Shown in pieces: positions 8,548-22,247 of a DNA stretch of 64,000 bases. Within the stretch, counting starts at the first letter, position 1. The number at the start of each line of letters is the position of its first letter. Below the pieces are notes generated by a model. The model ran no database searches. It saw nothing but the letters and a program-made list of their open reading frames with translations, and had not been told where the DNA came from. A program made the position numbers and the translations under genes. This DNA is from Enterobacter asburiae (GTDB taxonomy: Bacteria > Pseudomonadota > Gammaproteobacteria > Enterobacterales > Enterobacteriaceae), in contig NZ_JAKCMV010000046.1 of the NCBI RefSeq assembly GCF_021440515.1, forward strand, positions 44,284 to 108,283. Reading direction: 5' to 3'.

Positions 8548-9492
8548 TTACTTGTACAGATCGGCGCTGATGGTCACGTTGTTACCACGTTCCTGCCACT
8601 GGCGGGTGATGTGGTAGAACTTCGCCCCTTTCTTCGCCGCGCGTTTCGCGACCTGATAAGAGACTTCCGTCATGTTGCCGTAGTTACCGGTGAACTTGAC
8701 GCTGTCGAACGGCACCATCTGCGCGGCGGTGGCGTTGTTCAGCTCTTCAATTTTGGTCCCGTCCGGCAGGGTCACGGAGTAACGACCGCCTTTGGTGGAC
8801 TGGGTTTCGAAGAAGCGGCCCACTTCAGCGCTTGGTGCCGCAGAGGTCGCGACGCCCGGGATTTCCACTTTCTTCGCTTCTTCACCGCCTTTCGCCAACG
8901 CCGCACGACCCGCGTCGGAGTTCGCCGGGATCACGTCAGGGCTTTGCAGGACGCGTTTTTTCGCATCTTGTTTATAGATGAACGCGGTAATGCGCTGGTT
9001 GCCGCCCTGGTTCGCATCAACCTGACGCACGATATAGAAAGCGTAAGCGTCTTTCTTTTTCGCGGCTTTGGTGATGGCGTCGTTTACTTCAGGCTGGTTG
9101 CGGTAAAAGCCCTGAACGGTGACGGTGTCGTAAGGCTCCAGCAGAATTGCCTGATCTTTTGGCAACTCAACCACGCCGTTAATCACGCGGTTTTTCGTCG
9201 CGTCGGCTTTCGGCGCGTCGTCTTTATACAGCGCAATGGTCACGCGCTGGTTACCGCTGTTGCCGTAGTCAGACTGATCGACAACGTAAAATGAGGCTGC
9301 ACCGTTTTTATCGGCAGTTTTTGATGCGGCTGCGACGGCGTCGCTAATCGCGTTGTAACGACCCACAATGACCGCGTGGTCAAAAGGTTTTAACGCTGCC
9401 GCTTGCTCCGGCGTTAACTCTGTCGCAGCATTCGCGGACAGGGCGGTCGCGGAAAGAAGTGCGGACGCCAGGAGTGTGTTCTTAAGCTTCAT
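8548..9492 (-). CDS. ydgH: Periplasmic protein YdgH with three DUF1471 repeats
   Basis: Secreted protein of 314 residues, the same length as E. coli YdgH. The signal peptide MKLKNTLLASALLSATALSANA ends at an ANA-A cleavage site. Three related DUF1471 (YdgH/BhsA/McbA) modules follow, each ending in a segment such as NQRVTIALYK, NQRITAFIYK or NNVTISADLYK. Small single-domain relatives act in stress response and biofilm formation; the function of this triple-domain member is not settled. I chose the start at MKLKN over one 10 codons upstream because AAGGAT precedes it and it begins a clean signal peptide. Confidence 0.93.
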   Translation of the reverse strand: MKLKNTLLASALLSATALSANAATELTPEQAAALKPFDHAVIVGRYNAISDAVAAASKTADKNGAASFYVVDQSDYGNSGNQRVTIALYKDDAPKADATKNRVINGVVELPKDQAILLEPYDTVTVQGFYRNQPEVNDAITKAAKKKDAYAFYIVRQVDANQGGNQRITAFIYKQDAKKRVLQSPDVIPANSDAGRAALAKGGEEAKKVEIPGVATSAAPSAEVGRFFETQSTKGGRYSVTLPDGTKIEELNNATAAQMVPFDSVKFTGNYGNMTEVSYQVAKRAAKKGAKFYHITRQWQERGNNVTISADLYK

Positions 9493-11557
<2,065 letters not shown>

Positions 11558-11564
11558 GGGGTAG

Positions 11565-12956
<1,392 letters not shown>

Positions 12957-12978
12957 TCTTTTCGGATATCTTTTAAAA

Positions 12979-13000
12979 AACCGCTCTTCGGGGCGGTTTT
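12979..13000 (+). terminator. Rho-independent terminator of pntAB
   Basis: An 8-bp stem (AACCGCTC/GGGCGGTT, one G-T pair) is capped by a TTCG tetraloop and followed by T residues, about 20 nt after the pntB stop. Confidence 0.9.
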
Positions 13001-13067
13001 CCTATTTCTGCCGCCGGCTCACTCTCCCTGTCTATACTTTTAGCTTTGCTTAAGACGAGGAGGTGTA

Positions 13068-14180
13068 ATGCAATTTCTGTCCCGCTTCGACATCATTGAA
13101 CTGATGATGGCGCCAACATTCTGGGTGGGCGTCGCCACGGTCGTCATTGTGACCCTGCTGGTGTACTGGCTGCTGACGCGCCTTATTGCCTTCGTGAAGA
13201 AGGGCATCACCACCTGGGGCGATAAGCATCCATCAACTAACCGGATGCGCTTTGTGCTGACGGATATGCTTAATCGCACCAGTCGGATCCTGCTGTTTGT
13301 GGTCGCGCTGCTTTTCAGCCTGCGCTTCGTTAACCTGCCGGACCATCTTTTTAGCACCGTCAGCCACGCTTGGTTCCTGGTCTTCGCTATTCAGGTCGCG
13401 CTGTGGATGGATCAAGGGGTTGTCTCCTGGTTACACCACGTCATGCTGGCGCCGGGCACCCATAAAAACCCCGTTACGCTGGTGATCACGGGGCTGATTC
13501 TGCGCGCTATCGTCTGGTCAGTGATGCTGCTGTCTATTCTTGCCAATGCGGGCGTCAACATCACTGCTCTGGTTGCGAGCCTTGGGGTAGGGGGTATCGC
13601 GATTGCGCTTGCGGTGCAAACCATCCTGAGCGACGTTTTCGCCTCGCTGTCGATCGGCTTCGACAAGCCGTTCGAAATCGGTGATTTTGTGGTGTTTAAC
13701 GACGTGGCGGGTACGGTTGAACACATTGGCCTGAAAACCACCCGCATCCGCAGCCTGAGCGGCGAGCAAATCGTCTGCGGGAACGCCATCCTGCTTCAGC
13801 AGACGCTGCATAACTACAAGCGTATGCAGACGCGCCGCATTGTGTTCACCTTCGGGGTCGCGAGCGACACGCCGCCGGACAAGCTGCGCTCCATTGGCGA
13901 TATGGTTAAACAGATCATTACGGACGTGGGGGAAACTAAATTCGACCGCGCCCATTTCCTGGGTTTCGATCGCGACCGTCTGACCTTTGAGGTGGTCCAT
14001 ATCGTGAACACCGCCGATTACAACAAATACATGGATATTCAGCAGGAGATTAATATCCGTATTCTGGAAGGGCTGAACCAGCAGGATATCAACCTGGCGC
14101 TGCCGAGCATGGTGCTCCACGCGCCCTGGATGAATGCCGGGGATGATTCGCCCATGCAGCCGGTGACCGACGCACGATAA
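13068..14180 (+). CDS. MscS-family mechanosensitive ion channel
   Basis: Inner-membrane channel protein of 370 residues. Several hydrophobic helices lie at the N-terminus (about 15-170). The MscS pore helix and beta domain signature follows: ASLGVGGIAIALAVQTILSDVFASLSIGFDKPFEIGD in residues 165-205, with glycine/alanine packing typical of the gate-lining TM3. The C-terminal alpha/beta domain resembles MscS. It is not E. coli YnaI, although YnaI occupies a similar place beside uspE there. The start follows GAGGAGG. Likely role: release of osmolytes on hypo-osmotic shock. Confidence 0.88.
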   Translation: MQFLSRFDIIELMMAPTFWVGVATVVIVTLLVYWLLTRLIAFVKKGITTWGDKHPSTNRMRFVLTDMLNRTSRILLFVVALLFSLRFVNLPDHLFSTVSHAWFLVFAIQVALWMDQGVVSWLHHVMLAPGTHKNPVTLVITGLILRAIVWSVMLLSILANAGVNITALVASLGVGGIAIALAVQTILSDVFASLSIGFDKPFEIGDFVVFNDVAGTVEHIGLKTTRIRSLSGEQIVCGNAILLQQTLHNYKRMQTRRIVFTFGVASDTPPDKLRSIGDMVKQIITDVGETKFDRAHFLGFDRDRLTFEVVHIVNTADYNKYMDIQQEINIRILEGLNQQDINLALPSMVLHAPWMNAGDDSPMQPVTDAR

Positions 14181-14209
14181 AAAAAGCCCGCCTGATTGGC
14201 GGGCTTTTT
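14181..14209. terminator. Bidirectional terminator between the MscS gene and uspE
   Basis: A perfect 7-bp stem (GCCCGCC/GGCGGGC, 5-nt loop) is flanked by five A on the left and five T on the right. It can therefore end the MscS transcript on plus and possibly the uspE transcript on minus. Confidence 0.88.
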
Positions 14210-14210
14210 A

Positions 14211-14268
14211 CTGCCGGGTGGCGCTAACGCTTACCCGGCCTACGGTTTTGTAGGCCGACGGCTCCGAA
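14211..14268. repeat. REP-like palindromic element
   Basis: The sequence TGCCGGGTGGCGCTAACGCT followed by TACCCGGCCTAC has the layout of an enterobacterial REP unit (GCCGGATGGCG...TATCCGGCCTAC in E. coli). It lies between the convergent MscS gene and uspE, the usual place for such elements. A second short inverted piece, TAGGCCG, follows. Confidence 0.75.
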
Positions 14269-14269
14269 G

Positions 14270-15220
14270 TTAATCGTCTTCGTCGTCGTCCAGCTCAACC
14301 GGCGTCTGATACTGATCCGGCTTAATCACCAGAAGGTCGCAGCGCAGGTGGTCGATAACCTGTTCGGCGGTGTTGCCCAGGAAGGCGGCGGAGATCCCGG
14401 TACGGCCAATGGTGCCCAGCACCACAATCCCGGCCTGAAGATGTTCTGACAGGTCAGGAATGACCTCTTCAGGCAGCCCTTTTTCAACGTGCGTCATTTT
14501 CTCATCGATGCTGAATTTCTGACGCAATGCTTTCATCGCCAGCAGATGCTGCCCGCGAATGGCATCGTTATAGACGCTTGGATCAAATTCAGGCAGTTCG
14601 ATGGCGATGTTGATTGGCGTGACAGGGTAAGCGCCGACCAGATGGACTTCGGTATGGTTAACCTGCTCGGCAAGGTGAAGGGTTTCTCTCACCAGCTTCT
14701 CGTTCAGAGAATTGTGATAATCCTCTTCGCTGGCAAGGTTCACCGCCACCACGGCTTTACCGCCTTCCGGCCACGGCTGGTCTTTTACCATCCACACCGG
14801 GCAAGGGCATTTGCGCAGCAGATGCCAGTCGGTTGGGGTGAAGATCACGGATTCCAGCTTGTCATGCTGGTGCGCCATCTTCAGCAGCAGATCGTGATTA
14901 CCGCTGACAATTTCCTGAATGATGGCTTCGAAAGGTCGGTTATGCCAGACCACTTTAATTTCGATAGGCACGCCCGCTTCCAGGTAGAATTTCGCCTGTT
15001 CGCGGATCCACGCGGTTCGCTGGCTGATGACGCCCTGACGCATTGCGGTGCGCTCGTCAGGCGACAGAAGGGTGGTCATCTCATATGAGAAGTCATAGAT
15101 CGGCAAAAACGCTTTGATTTTGCCACCAATCCGTTGATGCAAATACACAGCACGTCGTAATGCGGGCTGATCGTCCTGGTTAGGATCGATTGCTACCAGC
15201 ATGTTTTGATAGTTGGCCAT
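14270..15220 (-). CDS. uspE: Universal stress protein UspE
   Basis: Tandem-domain universal stress protein of 316 residues, the same size as E. coli UspE. Two Usp domains (about 1-150 and 155-300) are present. The second ends with the signature [27 protein letters not shown], resembling the Usp nucleotide-site loop. The C-terminus is an acidic tail (DDDEDD). The ribosome-binding site AGGAG lies 7 nt before the ATG. In E. coli it sits beside fnr and aids stress resistance, motility and aggregation. It is cytoplasmic. Confidence 0.95.
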   Translation of the reverse strand: MANYQNMLVAIDPNQDDQPALRRAVYLHQRIGGKIKAFLPIYDFSYEMTTLLSPDERTAMRQGVISQRTAWIREQAKFYLEAGVPIEIKVVWHNRPFEAIIQEIVSGNHDLLLKMAHQHDKLESVIFTPTDWHLLRKCPCPVWMVKDQPWPEGGKAVVAVNLASEEDYHNSLNEKLVRETLHLAEQVNHTEVHLVGAYPVTPINIAIELPEFDPSVYNDAIRGQHLLAMKALRQKFSIDEKMTHVEKGLPEEVIPDLSEHLQAGIVVLGTIGRTGISAAFLGNTAEQVIDHLRCDLLVIKPDQYQTPVELDDDEDD

Positions 15221-15355
15221 ACAGGTCTCCTTACTACTGTCACCACAGTCTGTAATTAAAAGAGTAACCTATATATCTTGAATGAAACAGGGGGGAAATT
15301 TTTGCCAGATCAATAAATCAGGAAATTTATCGACCTGGCATAAGGGCGAAAGGGG

Positions 15356-16108
15356 TTACGCCACGTTGCGGGTATGTCCGGCGAGAACCGCCAGCGCTTC
15401 GCCGTTTTCGATGGTGATGTACTTACCTTTCACCGCCAGCATTCCGCTTTTCTGGAAACGCCCCAGCAGACGGCTGATGGTTTCAACGGTCAGGCCCAGG
15501 TAGTTACCGATATCGCCACGCGTCATCGTCAGGCGGAACTCACGCGGTGAGAAACCACGCTCTGCGAAGCGGCGAGAGAGGTTGTAGATAAACGCGGCCA
15601 GACGCTCTTCTGCATTCTTTTTTGAAAGCAGCAGGATCATGTCCTGATCGCCTTTGATCTCACCGCTCATCAAGCGCATCATCTGCTGGCGCAGGTTAGG
15701 CATTTTACCGGACAGATCGTCCAGGGTTTCGAACGGGATTTCACAGACCATTGAGGTTTCGAGGGCCTGAGCAAAGCTCGGGTGATGGCCAGTGCCGATG
15801 GCGTCAAAGCCTACCAGGTCGCCGGCCAGATGGAAGCCGGTGATCTGCTCGTCGCCTTGTTCGGTAATGGTGTAGCTCTTGATGGTGCCAGAACGGATAG
15901 CATACAGCGATTTCAGTTCATCTCCGGCTTTGAACAGCGTCTGGCCTTTCTGAATCGGCTTTTTACGCTCGATAATATTATCAAGCTGATCAAGCTCGTG
16001 CTCATTCAGGGTAAACGGGATACAAAGCTGGCTGATGCTGCAATCCTGACAATGGATAGCACAACCGCCAGATTGAATGCGTCGTATAATTCGCTTTTCC
16101 GGGATCAT
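15356..16108 (-). CDS. fnr: Fumarate/nitrate reduction transcriptional regulator FNR
   Basis: Global oxygen-sensing regulator of the CRP/FNR family, 250 residues as in E. coli. Three N-terminal cysteines ([16 protein letters not shown], positions about 16-29) plus a later Cys near 122 (SMVCEIPF) ligate the [4Fe-4S] cluster that is lost in air. A cyclic-nucleotide-like beta roll and dimer helix follow, then the helix-turn-helix [14 protein letters not shown] with the E-SR residues that read TTGAT half sites. I chose MIPEKRII as the start; a TTG four codons upstream is also open. An FNR-like box precedes the gene. Confidence 0.97.
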   Translation of the reverse strand: MIPEKRIIRRIQSGGCAIHCQDCSISQLCIPFTLNEHELDQLDNIIERKKPIQKGQTLFKAGDELKSLYAIRSGTIKSYTITEQGDEQITGFHLAGDLVGFDAIGTGHHPSFAQALETSMVCEIPFETLDDLSGKMPNLRQQMMRLMSGEIKGDQDMILLLSKKNAEERLAAFIYNLSRRFAERGFSPREFRLTMTRGDIGNYLGLTVETISRLLGRFQKSGMLAVKGKYITIENGEALAVLAGHTRNVA

Positions 16109-16127
16109 AGGTTTGCTCAAGCCTTAA

Positions 16128-16141
16128 TTGATATTGGTCAA
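16128..16141 (-). promoter_or_regulatory. FNR box upstream of fnr
   Basis: TTGATATTGGTCAA matches the FNR consensus TTGAT-N4-ATCAA at 9 of 10 defined positions. It lies about 20 bp upstream of the fnr start codon. FNR represses its own gene in E. coli, so this is the expected autoregulatory site. Confidence 0.8.
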
Positions 16142-16291
16142 TTTTAACATCTTTTTGGGGAGGACGTAAGCCTGGTAAACCATCAATGAGGACAAGTGGC
16201 GGCAATGTGCCGCCATCTTCTTGAAATTCCACAGCTTGATTATGGATTATTAGCCTAACCGGAAGAAAATTAAGCACAAAAAGCCTGGGAT

Positions 16292-16807
16292 CTAGAGCAG
16301 AAGATACCCCTCATGGCGCAGTAACCACTCCTTACGCTGCACGCCGCCGGCATAGCCAGTCAGGGTGCCGTTACGCCCAATGACGCGATGACACGGCACC
16401 ACAATACTGACCGGATTGGAGCCATTTGCCGCGCCCACCGCCCGTGCAGCACCTGCACGCCCCAGCTGTTCGGCAAGCTGCCCGTAATGCATCACCTGAC
16501 CACAGGGAATGCTGCGCAGCGCCTGCCATACCTCACGCTGGAAGGGCGTTCCCCCCGTGGCGGTTGGCAGAGTATCAATAATGCCGAGATCGCCCTCAAA
16601 ATATGCGGCGAGCTTATCACTCAGCCCGCCCGGATTGCTGGCACGGATGCGTTCGTAACCCTGCAAGCGATAATGAATGTCGAGCAGTTCCACCATCCGA
16701 TCGCTGTGCTCTTCCCACTCGACGGCGCGCAGATTGAACGCTTCGTCCGCAATCACCCACAGCGGGCCGAGCGGGGTGGCAATCTTATCTTCGAGTAATC
16801 TCAGCAT
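16292..16807 (-). CDS. ogt: Methylated-DNA--[protein]-cysteine S-methyltransferase Ogt
   Basis: Suicide DNA-repair protein (171 residues, as in E. coli) that removes alkyl groups from O6-alkylguanine and O4-alkylthymine. The active-site motif [10 protein letters not shown], with the acceptor cysteine, is intact near residue 139, and the helix-turn-helix arginine-finger region lies just before it ([17 protein letters not shown]). AAGGATAGAGG precedes the ATG. It lies between fnr and abgT as in E. coli. Confidence 0.96.
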   Translation of the reverse strand: MLRLLEDKIATPLGPLWVIADEAFNLRAVEWEEHSDRMVELLDIHYRLQGYERIRASNPGGLSDKLAAYFEGDLGIIDTLPTATGGTPFQREVWQALRSIPCGQVMHYGQLAEQLGRAGAARAVGAANGSNPVSIVVPCHRVIGRNGTLTGYAGGVQRKEWLLRHEGYLLL

Positions 16808-16816
16808 CCTCTATCC

Positions 16817-18343
16817 TTAGCTTAACCTTGGGTATATCCCCGGTCCTATCGGCAGGCCGACAAGATACCATGCCACCAGCATGACCAGCCATACCCCTAA
16901 AAAGATAAGCGGATAGGGCAAGACCAGCGAATAGTAGGTACCCAGTTTGGCTTCGGGTTTGTAACGTTGCAGGAAGCCCAAAAACAGCGGTACGAACGGC
17001 GACACCGGCGCGAGCGGGATAACCGACGAGTCGGCAATGCGGAACAGGATCTGCGCAAACGCCGGATGGAACCCGAGCATCATAAACATCGGCACGAAGA
17101 TGGGCGCGAGAATCGACCAGATAGCCGAGCCGCTGGCGATAAACATGCACAGCAGGGATGACAGCAGCGCCAGCCCGACAAACGCCGGGACGCCGCTCAG
17201 CCCGGCCGTTTCCAGCGCGTCCGTCAACCCCACGGCCATAAACTTGCCCATGTTGCTCCAGTTAAACATCGCCACGAACTGCGCCAGCGGGAACACCATG
17301 ACGATAAAGCCCGCCATCTCTTTCATCGGCTCAATCATCAGGTGGGGCAGATCGCCCTGACGACGGATTTTGCCGGTGGCGATGCCGTAGGCCAGCGACA
17401 CCACAAAGAAGAAGAGAATAATCAGCGGCACAATGCCCTGAATAAACGGCGAAGGCAGGACGGTATGTTTAACCGGATCGCGCAGCACGCCGTTCTCGGG
17501 CACGACCATCAGCGCGACCACGGCGATAAACGCCAGCGAAACGATCCCGGCGACCCGCAGGCCGAACTGCTGCTCTTTACCGAGCGTTTCCAGCTTTTCA
17601 TCGCTGCGGCCTACCCATTTCCCGAGGCGCGGTTCGATAATTTTATCGGTGATAAGCCCCCCGACAATCGTCAGCACCACCACCGAGCTGGCCATAAAGT
17701 ACCAGTTGTCGATCACGCTGACGTGCATGGCTGCATCGATAGTTTTTGCCGCTTCGGTACTGATCCCCGACAGCAGCACGTCGGTGGTGACAATCAGCAG
17801 GTTGGCGGTAAAGCCGCAGCCCACGCCCGCGATGGCCGACAGCAAACCGGCGACGGGGTGACGTCCGACGGCGAGGAAAATCAGCGCCCCCATCGGCGGC
17901 ATGATCACCAGCGCGGCGTCGGACGAGATGTGGCTGAAGAAGGCGATAAACAGCACCATATAGCTGGCGTAGCGCGCGCTGACGTGAGAGGCCATCTTGA
18001 CCATTAACGCCGGCAGCAGCCCCACGCGTTCCGCAAGCCCGGCGCCAAGTACCAGCGCCAGAATCGCCCCCAGCGGGGCAAAGCCGCTGAAGTTTTTAAT
18101 CACGTTCGGTAAAAACCAGTGCAGCCCTTCCACGCTAAGCAGGTTTTTTACCACCACCTGGCTGCCGTCTGCCGGACTGCGCACGCTCACGTCAAAGGCG
18201 GAGAGCACGGCGGTCGCGACCATCAAAATCACAATCAAATAGATAAAAAGCAGGAAAGGGTGCGGCACTTTATTACCGATCCTTTCAACCCAGCCATAGA
18301 GCTTACCGGATGGGGAATGCGAAGGTATGGATGACATACTCAT
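16817..18343 (-). CDS. abgT: p-Aminobenzoyl-glutamate transporter AbgT
   Basis: Inner-membrane importer of p-aminobenzoyl-glutamate, a folate breakdown product. It is 508 residues, the same as E. coli AbgT, with the MSMSSIPS start and more than ten hydrophobic segments. Family features such as the SSDAALVIMPPMGAL and GSAIWSILAPIFVPMF hairpins are present. AGGA lies 7 nt before the start. It is the last gene of the abgA-abgB-abgT operon, and the short gap after abgB carries an unusual CAA-type repeat. Confidence 0.96.
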   Translation of the reverse strand: MSMSSIPSHSPSGKLYGWVERIGNKVPHPFLLFIYLIVILMVATAVLSAFDVSVRSPADGSQVVVKNLLSVEGLHWFLPNVIKNFSGFAPLGAILALVLGAGLAERVGLLPALMVKMASHVSARYASYMVLFIAFFSHISSDAALVIMPPMGALIFLAVGRHPVAGLLSAIAGVGCGFTANLLIVTTDVLLSGISTEAAKTIDAAMHVSVIDNWYFMASSVVVLTIVGGLITDKIIEPRLGKWVGRSDEKLETLGKEQQFGLRVAGIVSLAFIAVVALMVVPENGVLRDPVKHTVLPSPFIQGIVPLIILFFFVVSLAYGIATGKIRRQGDLPHLMIEPMKEMAGFIVMVFPLAQFVAMFNWSNMGKFMAVGLTDALETAGLSGVPAFVGLALLSSLLCMFIASGSAIWSILAPIFVPMFMMLGFHPAFAQILFRIADSSVIPLAPVSPFVPLFLGFLQRYKPEAKLGTYYSLVLPYPLIFLGVWLVMLVAWYLVGLPIGPGIYPRLS

Positions 18344-18359
18344 GGGCGTTCCTCGGGAC

Positions 18360-18388
18360 TGTTGCGTTGTTGTGTTGTTGTGTTGTGT
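18360..18388 (-). repeat. CAACA-type simple repeat in the abgB-abgT gap
   Basis: On the minus strand the 49-bp gap between abgB and abgT contains a run of ACA/ACAAC units followed directly by the abgT ribosome-binding site. The run has no guanine apart from one near its 3' end. Such unstructured CA-rich leaders can enhance translation, and short repeats can vary in length by slippage. Confidence 0.7.
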
Positions 18389-18392
18389 TTTT

Positions 18393-19838
18393 TTATTTTA
18401 AAGGTGACGGTGTCACGCTCGGTGGGATCGGACACGCGTACGGTTTTTCTTGTCGTTGTTGTTCAAACTCTTCACGGCATTGTTCAAGCAGCGCGGCGTC
18501 CAGCAGCAGATGTAACGCCGTCGCGCCCATCACTTTTGCGGCCAGCAGCATCCCTTTATGCGCAATAGAGGTACGGCCCTGCGCCACCAGCTGCCAGGTA
18601 TGCAGCGGCGTGCCGACGGTAAAGCAGGGGCTGAAGCACTGCGCGACCGGCATTTTCCAGCTGACGTCGCCTACGTCGGTCGATCCCGCCAGCACGTTAT
18701 CGGTAATGGCGTAAGGCGCGACTTCATCCACCAGCAGCGTTTCCTGATGACGACGGGCAAAGGCTTTTCCCGCTTCACCGCCGGTGGCGGCGATATTTTT
18801 CAGGCTGTTTTGCAGATCGTTAGCGCTTAGGGTGGCGCGGATCTCCCCGGCGAACTGGCGCTCTTCTTCGCTCCATTCCGGCGTGCCGTAATGCTGTAGC
18901 GCCTGATACATCGCCCCTTCCAGCGTGCGGTTGGGCAGGTAGCTGGAGCAGGCCTTATCAAACCGACGCTCGACGCGGGTTTCGGTCATCATCGCGGCGC
19001 CCTGAGCAATTTTCTCGATCCGCTCGTAGATCTGCTGCGCGTCTGCCATCTCCGGGGCGCGGATCAGGTACAGAACTTCCGCCTGCGCCTGCACCACGTT
19101 AGGTGAAATCCCTCCCGTATCGGTGATGGCGTAGTGGACCCGCGCTTTTTCAATAATGTGCTCGTTCAGGAAATTGGTGCCGGTGGTCATCAGCGTCACG
19201 GCGTCCAGCGCGCTGCGTCCCAGATGCGGGGAATTAGCCGCGTGGGCGGCCACGCCCTTAAAGCGCCAGGCGGCCTGGATATTTGCCAGCGTGCTGACGT
19301 TAAACATCCCGGCAAAGGCTTCCGGGTGCCAGGTCACGGCGGCATCGACATCGTCAAACAGCCCTTCACGCACCATGAAGGTTTTTCCGGAGCCGCCTTC
19401 TTCTCCCGGACAGCCATAAAACCGGACCGTTCCGCTGCCGCCGTGCTGCTCCAGCCAGCTCTTTACCGCCACGGCTCCCGCCAGCGCCGCCGTGCCCAGC
19501 AGATTATGGCCGCAGCCGTGACCGTTCGCCCCCGGCGTGGTGGATTGTTCGCTGGCGCAGCGCGCCTGCTGGCTCAGCCCGGCCAGGGCATCGTATTCGC
19601 CGAGCAGGGCGATGACCGGCCTGCCGCTGCCGTAGCTGGCAATAAAGGCATTCGGAATATCTCCGGCCTCGCGCGTCAGGGTAAAACCCTCGGCTTCCAG
19701 AGCGCAGGCGAGGCGTTCGGCGGACCAGAACTCTTCGAAGCGCGTTTCGGGATGATCCCAGATATCGTCGGCAATCGCCGTAAACGTCTGACATCGCGTG
19801 TCGATCGCGTCAGCGATAAAAGCGTACTTGTCCTGCAT
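18393..19838 (-). CDS. abgB: p-Aminobenzoyl-glutamate hydrolase subunit B
   Basis: Peptidase M20 family subunit, 481 residues as in E. coli. With AbgA it forms the hydrolase that splits p-aminobenzoyl-glutamate into p-aminobenzoate and glutamate. Metal-site elements [10 protein letters not shown] (His) and [14 protein letters not shown] (Glu-Glu) are intact, and a dimerisation domain lies in the middle (about 190-310). The start MQDKYAF follows E. coli AbgB and overlaps the abgA stop by one base (TAATG), so the two subunits should be translationally coupled. Confidence 0.96.
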   Translation of the reverse strand: MQDKYAFIADAIDTRCQTFTAIADDIWDHPETRFEEFWSAERLACALEAEGFTLTREAGDIPNAFIASYGSGRPVIALLGEYDALAGLSQQARCASEQSTTPGANGHGCGHNLLGTAALAGAVAVKSWLEQHGGSGTVRFYGCPGEEGGSGKTFMVREGLFDDVDAAVTWHPEAFAGMFNVSTLANIQAAWRFKGVAAHAANSPHLGRSALDAVTLMTTGTNFLNEHIIEKARVHYAITDTGGISPNVVQAQAEVLYLIRAPEMADAQQIYERIEKIAQGAAMMTETRVERRFDKACSSYLPNRTLEGAMYQALQHYGTPEWSEEERQFAGEIRATLSANDLQNSLKNIAATGGEAGKAFARRHQETLLVDEVAPYAITDNVLAGSTDVGDVSWKMPVAQCFSPCFTVGTPLHTWQLVAQGRTSIAHKGMLLAAKVMGATALHLLLDAALLEQCREEFEQQRQEKPYACPIPPSVTPSPLK

Positions 19839-21148
19839 TAAACACCTCGTGCCCACGGGAAGTTGAGCGCGGTTCGCGCCAGGGTTTCGATGGCGACGCT
19901 CATGACGCGCTCGTCGAAGTCGAATTTTTCGTTGTGATGCCCGGCGCTCAGTTCGGTGCCAAACACCATATAGGAGGCCATGCCGCCGTTTTGCTGCACG
20001 CGCGCCATCATTAACGTGGCATCTTCCGAGCCCGCGGGGGCTTTGACCTTATCGATGGCGTTAACCACGCCCGCCACCCCGCTTGCCTGTTCACGCAGGT
20101 AGGCCACCCAGGCCGGGGAAGGCGCACTGGAGGTTGCCGCCCCCATAAGCTGCGTGTCCGCCGTCACCCCGTACAGCGCCGCCGCGCCGGTAATGACCTC
20201 CTGCGCGCGTTCAAACACGTAGCGGTTGATGGCTTCGCTTTCACCCCTGGTTTCAATCTTAAGCAGCGCGTTGGCCGGAACGACGTTGCGCCCGCTGCCC
20301 GCCTGCATTACGCCGACGTTCACGCGCGATGCGCCTTCGCTGTGGGGCGCAATGCTGTGAAGGGCAAGGGCGGCCTGCGCGGCGGCGAGCAGGGCGTTGC
20401 GGCCTTCCTCCGGTTTGCCGCCCGCGTGGGCTGCCACGCCGGTAAAGCGCACGTCAAACTTGGTGGTGGCCATAAAGTTATCGCTGCCGCAGATTACCGT
20501 GCCCTCAGGCACGCCCGTGCCGATATGAATGGCGGTAAAGTAGTCCACGCCGTCCAGCGCCCCGGCGGCCACCATCGCCCGCGCGCCGCGCGTGCCTTCT
20601 TCCGCCGGCTGGAAGATCAGCTTGAGGGTGCCGTTGAGCTGCGCTTCGTTCTCTTTCAGCACCTTCGCCAGCCCCAGCCCGATGGTGGTGTGCCCGTCGT
20701 GGCCGCAGGCGTGCATCATGCCCGCGTTGCAGGAGGCAAACCCGTCGCGGAACGGGCGATGGCTGTCGTCGAGCGCTTCGCTGAGATCGAGCGCGTCCAT
20801 GTCCACGCGAAACGCCAGGGTCGGGCCGGGGCGTCCGGTATTCAGGGTCGCCACAATGCCGGTGAATCCGCCTTCAAACGGTGCCAGCCATTTTTCAGGC
20901 GCCCCTTGTTCACGCGCGCGGGCAAACTCGTGCGCCAGCGTGGCGGCGTCCGGCAGCCCCATGCGGCTTTCGGCATCGACCACGTCGCGGCCCAACGCCA
21001 GCTCATAGCCAAGGCCGTCTAAAATCTCCGCGACCTTCGCCGCGGTACGAAACTCTACCCAGCCAGATTCAGCAAAGTGATGAAAATCACGCCGCCATGC
21101 GGTCAGCTGCGGGGTTAGGGTCTGAATGTATTGCGCCAGTAAATCCAT
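19838..21148 (-). CDS. abgA: p-Aminobenzoyl-glutamate hydrolase subunit A
   Basis: M20 family subunit of 436 residues, the partner of AbgB. Metal ligands are visible in RVDMDALDL (Asp), [15 protein letters not shown] (His) and [15 protein letters not shown] (Glu-Glu), with a further His in [13 protein letters not shown] near the C-terminus. I chose the start MDLLAQYIQ at 21148; the frame extends six codons further upstream. It is first in the abgABT operon and divergent from its regulator abgR. Confidence 0.96.
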   Translation of the reverse strand: MDLLAQYIQTLTPQLTAWRRDFHHFAESGWVEFRTAAKVAEILDGLGYELALGRDVVDAESRMGLPDAATLAHEFARAREQGAPEKWLAPFEGGFTGIVATLNTGRPGPTLAFRVDMDALDLSEALDDSHRPFRDGFASCNAGMMHACGHDGHTTIGLGLAKVLKENEAQLNGTLKLIFQPAEEGTRGARAMVAAGALDGVDYFTAIHIGTGVPEGTVICGSDNFMATTKFDVRFTGVAAHAGGKPEEGRNALLAAAQAALALHSIAPHSEGASRVNVGVMQAGSGRNVVPANALLKIETRGESEAINRYVFERAQEVITGAAALYGVTADTQLMGAATSSAPSPAWVAYLREQASGVAGVVNAIDKVKAPAGSEDATLMMARVQQNGGMASYMVFGTELSAGHHNEKFDFDERVMSVAIETLARTALNFPWARGV

Positions 21149-21323
21149 AGCCTGTCCTGTTATCATTAAAATATGTGAACTGCTTCACGCTGTGATAGTT
21201 TTTACTTATCACTAACCGTTTTTTCACAGTTTTAACCGTTCAGGAATTACCCTCGCACATCCATTTCCATTAAAGTAGATGACAATTTCTTTACTCTGAT
21301 AAACAACGGTTATCGGTCGGGCT

Positions 21324-22235
21324 ATGTCATATCAGGTTAAATTTCATCAAATCCGCGCATTTGTCGAAGTGGCGCGACAGGGCAGCATTCGCGGTGCCAG
21401 CCGGGCGCTGAATCTTTCGCAACCGGCGCTCACGAAGTCGATTAAAGAGCTGGAAGAGGGCGTTGCCGCACAGCTTTTTGTGCGTCGCAGTAAAGGGGTC
21501 GCGCTGACCGAATGCGGAGAGAGCTTCTACCAGCACGCAAACCTGATCCTTGAAGAGCTGCGCGCCGCGCAGGACGACATCCGCCAGCGTCAGGGGCAGC
21601 TGGCGGGGCAAATCAACATCGGTATGGGGGCGAGTATTTCACGCAGCCTGATGCCTGCGGTGATCACCCGGTTTCACGCGCAGCACCCGCTGGTGAAGGT
21701 GCGCATTATGGAGGGACAGCTGGTCTCAATGATCAACGAGCTGCGCCAGGGCGAGCTGGACTTTACCATTAATACCTATTTTCAGGGGCCTTACGATCAT
21801 GAGTTTACGTTTGAAAAACTGTTTGAAAAACCGTTCGCGATATTCTGCCGGGAAGGTCATCCGGCGATAGGGGCAAAATCGATTAACGATTTACTGAATT
21901 ATAACTGGACGATGCCAACGCCGCGGGGGAGTTATTATAAGCAATTACAGGATATATTTAGTCACCGCTCGCAAATACCGCAGATTGGCATTGTCTGCGA
22001 AACTTTTTCGTCCTGCATAAGCCTGGTCGCACAAAGCGATTTTCTCAGCATTTTGCCGCAGGAGCTGGGCTGTGACCCGCTGCTGGCGCACCGACTGGTG
22101 ATGCTGCCCGTTGCCGAGTCTTTACCAAAAGCCGCCTATTATTTAATTCAGCGCCGTGATTCACGCCAGACGCCGCTTACCGAATCGCTTATTACGCAGT
22201 TCAGAAGGGAAGCGCGGAAGATAATTTCCGAGTGA
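21324..22235 (+). CDS. abgR: LysR-type regulator AbgR of the abgABT operon
   Basis: LysR family regulator of 303 residues (302 in E. coli). The N-terminal winged helix-turn-helix (FVEVARQGSIRGASRALNLSQPALTKSIKELE) covers residues 10-45, and the effector-binding periplasmic-protein-like domain covers 90-300. It is transcribed divergently from abgA with about 175 bp between starts, where its operator is expected. Confidence 0.94.
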   Translation: MSYQVKFHQIRAFVEVARQGSIRGASRALNLSQPALTKSIKELEEGVAAQLFVRRSKGVALTECGESFYQHANLILEELRAAQDDIRQRQGQLAGQINIGMGASISRSLMPAVITRFHAQHPLVKVRIMEGQLVSMINELRQGELDFTINTYFQGPYDHEFTFEKLFEKPFAIFCREGHPAIGAKSINDLLNYNWTMPTPRGSYYKQLQDIFSHRSQIPQIGIVCETFSSCISLVAQSDFLSILPQELGCDPLLAHRLVMLPVAESLPKAAYYLIQRRDSRQTPLTESLITQFRREARKIISE

Positions 22236-22247
22236 ATAAGCCATAAT

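Noticed and set aside
16196..16213. GGCGGCA-ATG-TGCCGCC hairpin between ogt and fnr
   Set aside because: A perfect stem but without a T-run on either strand, so not called a terminator.
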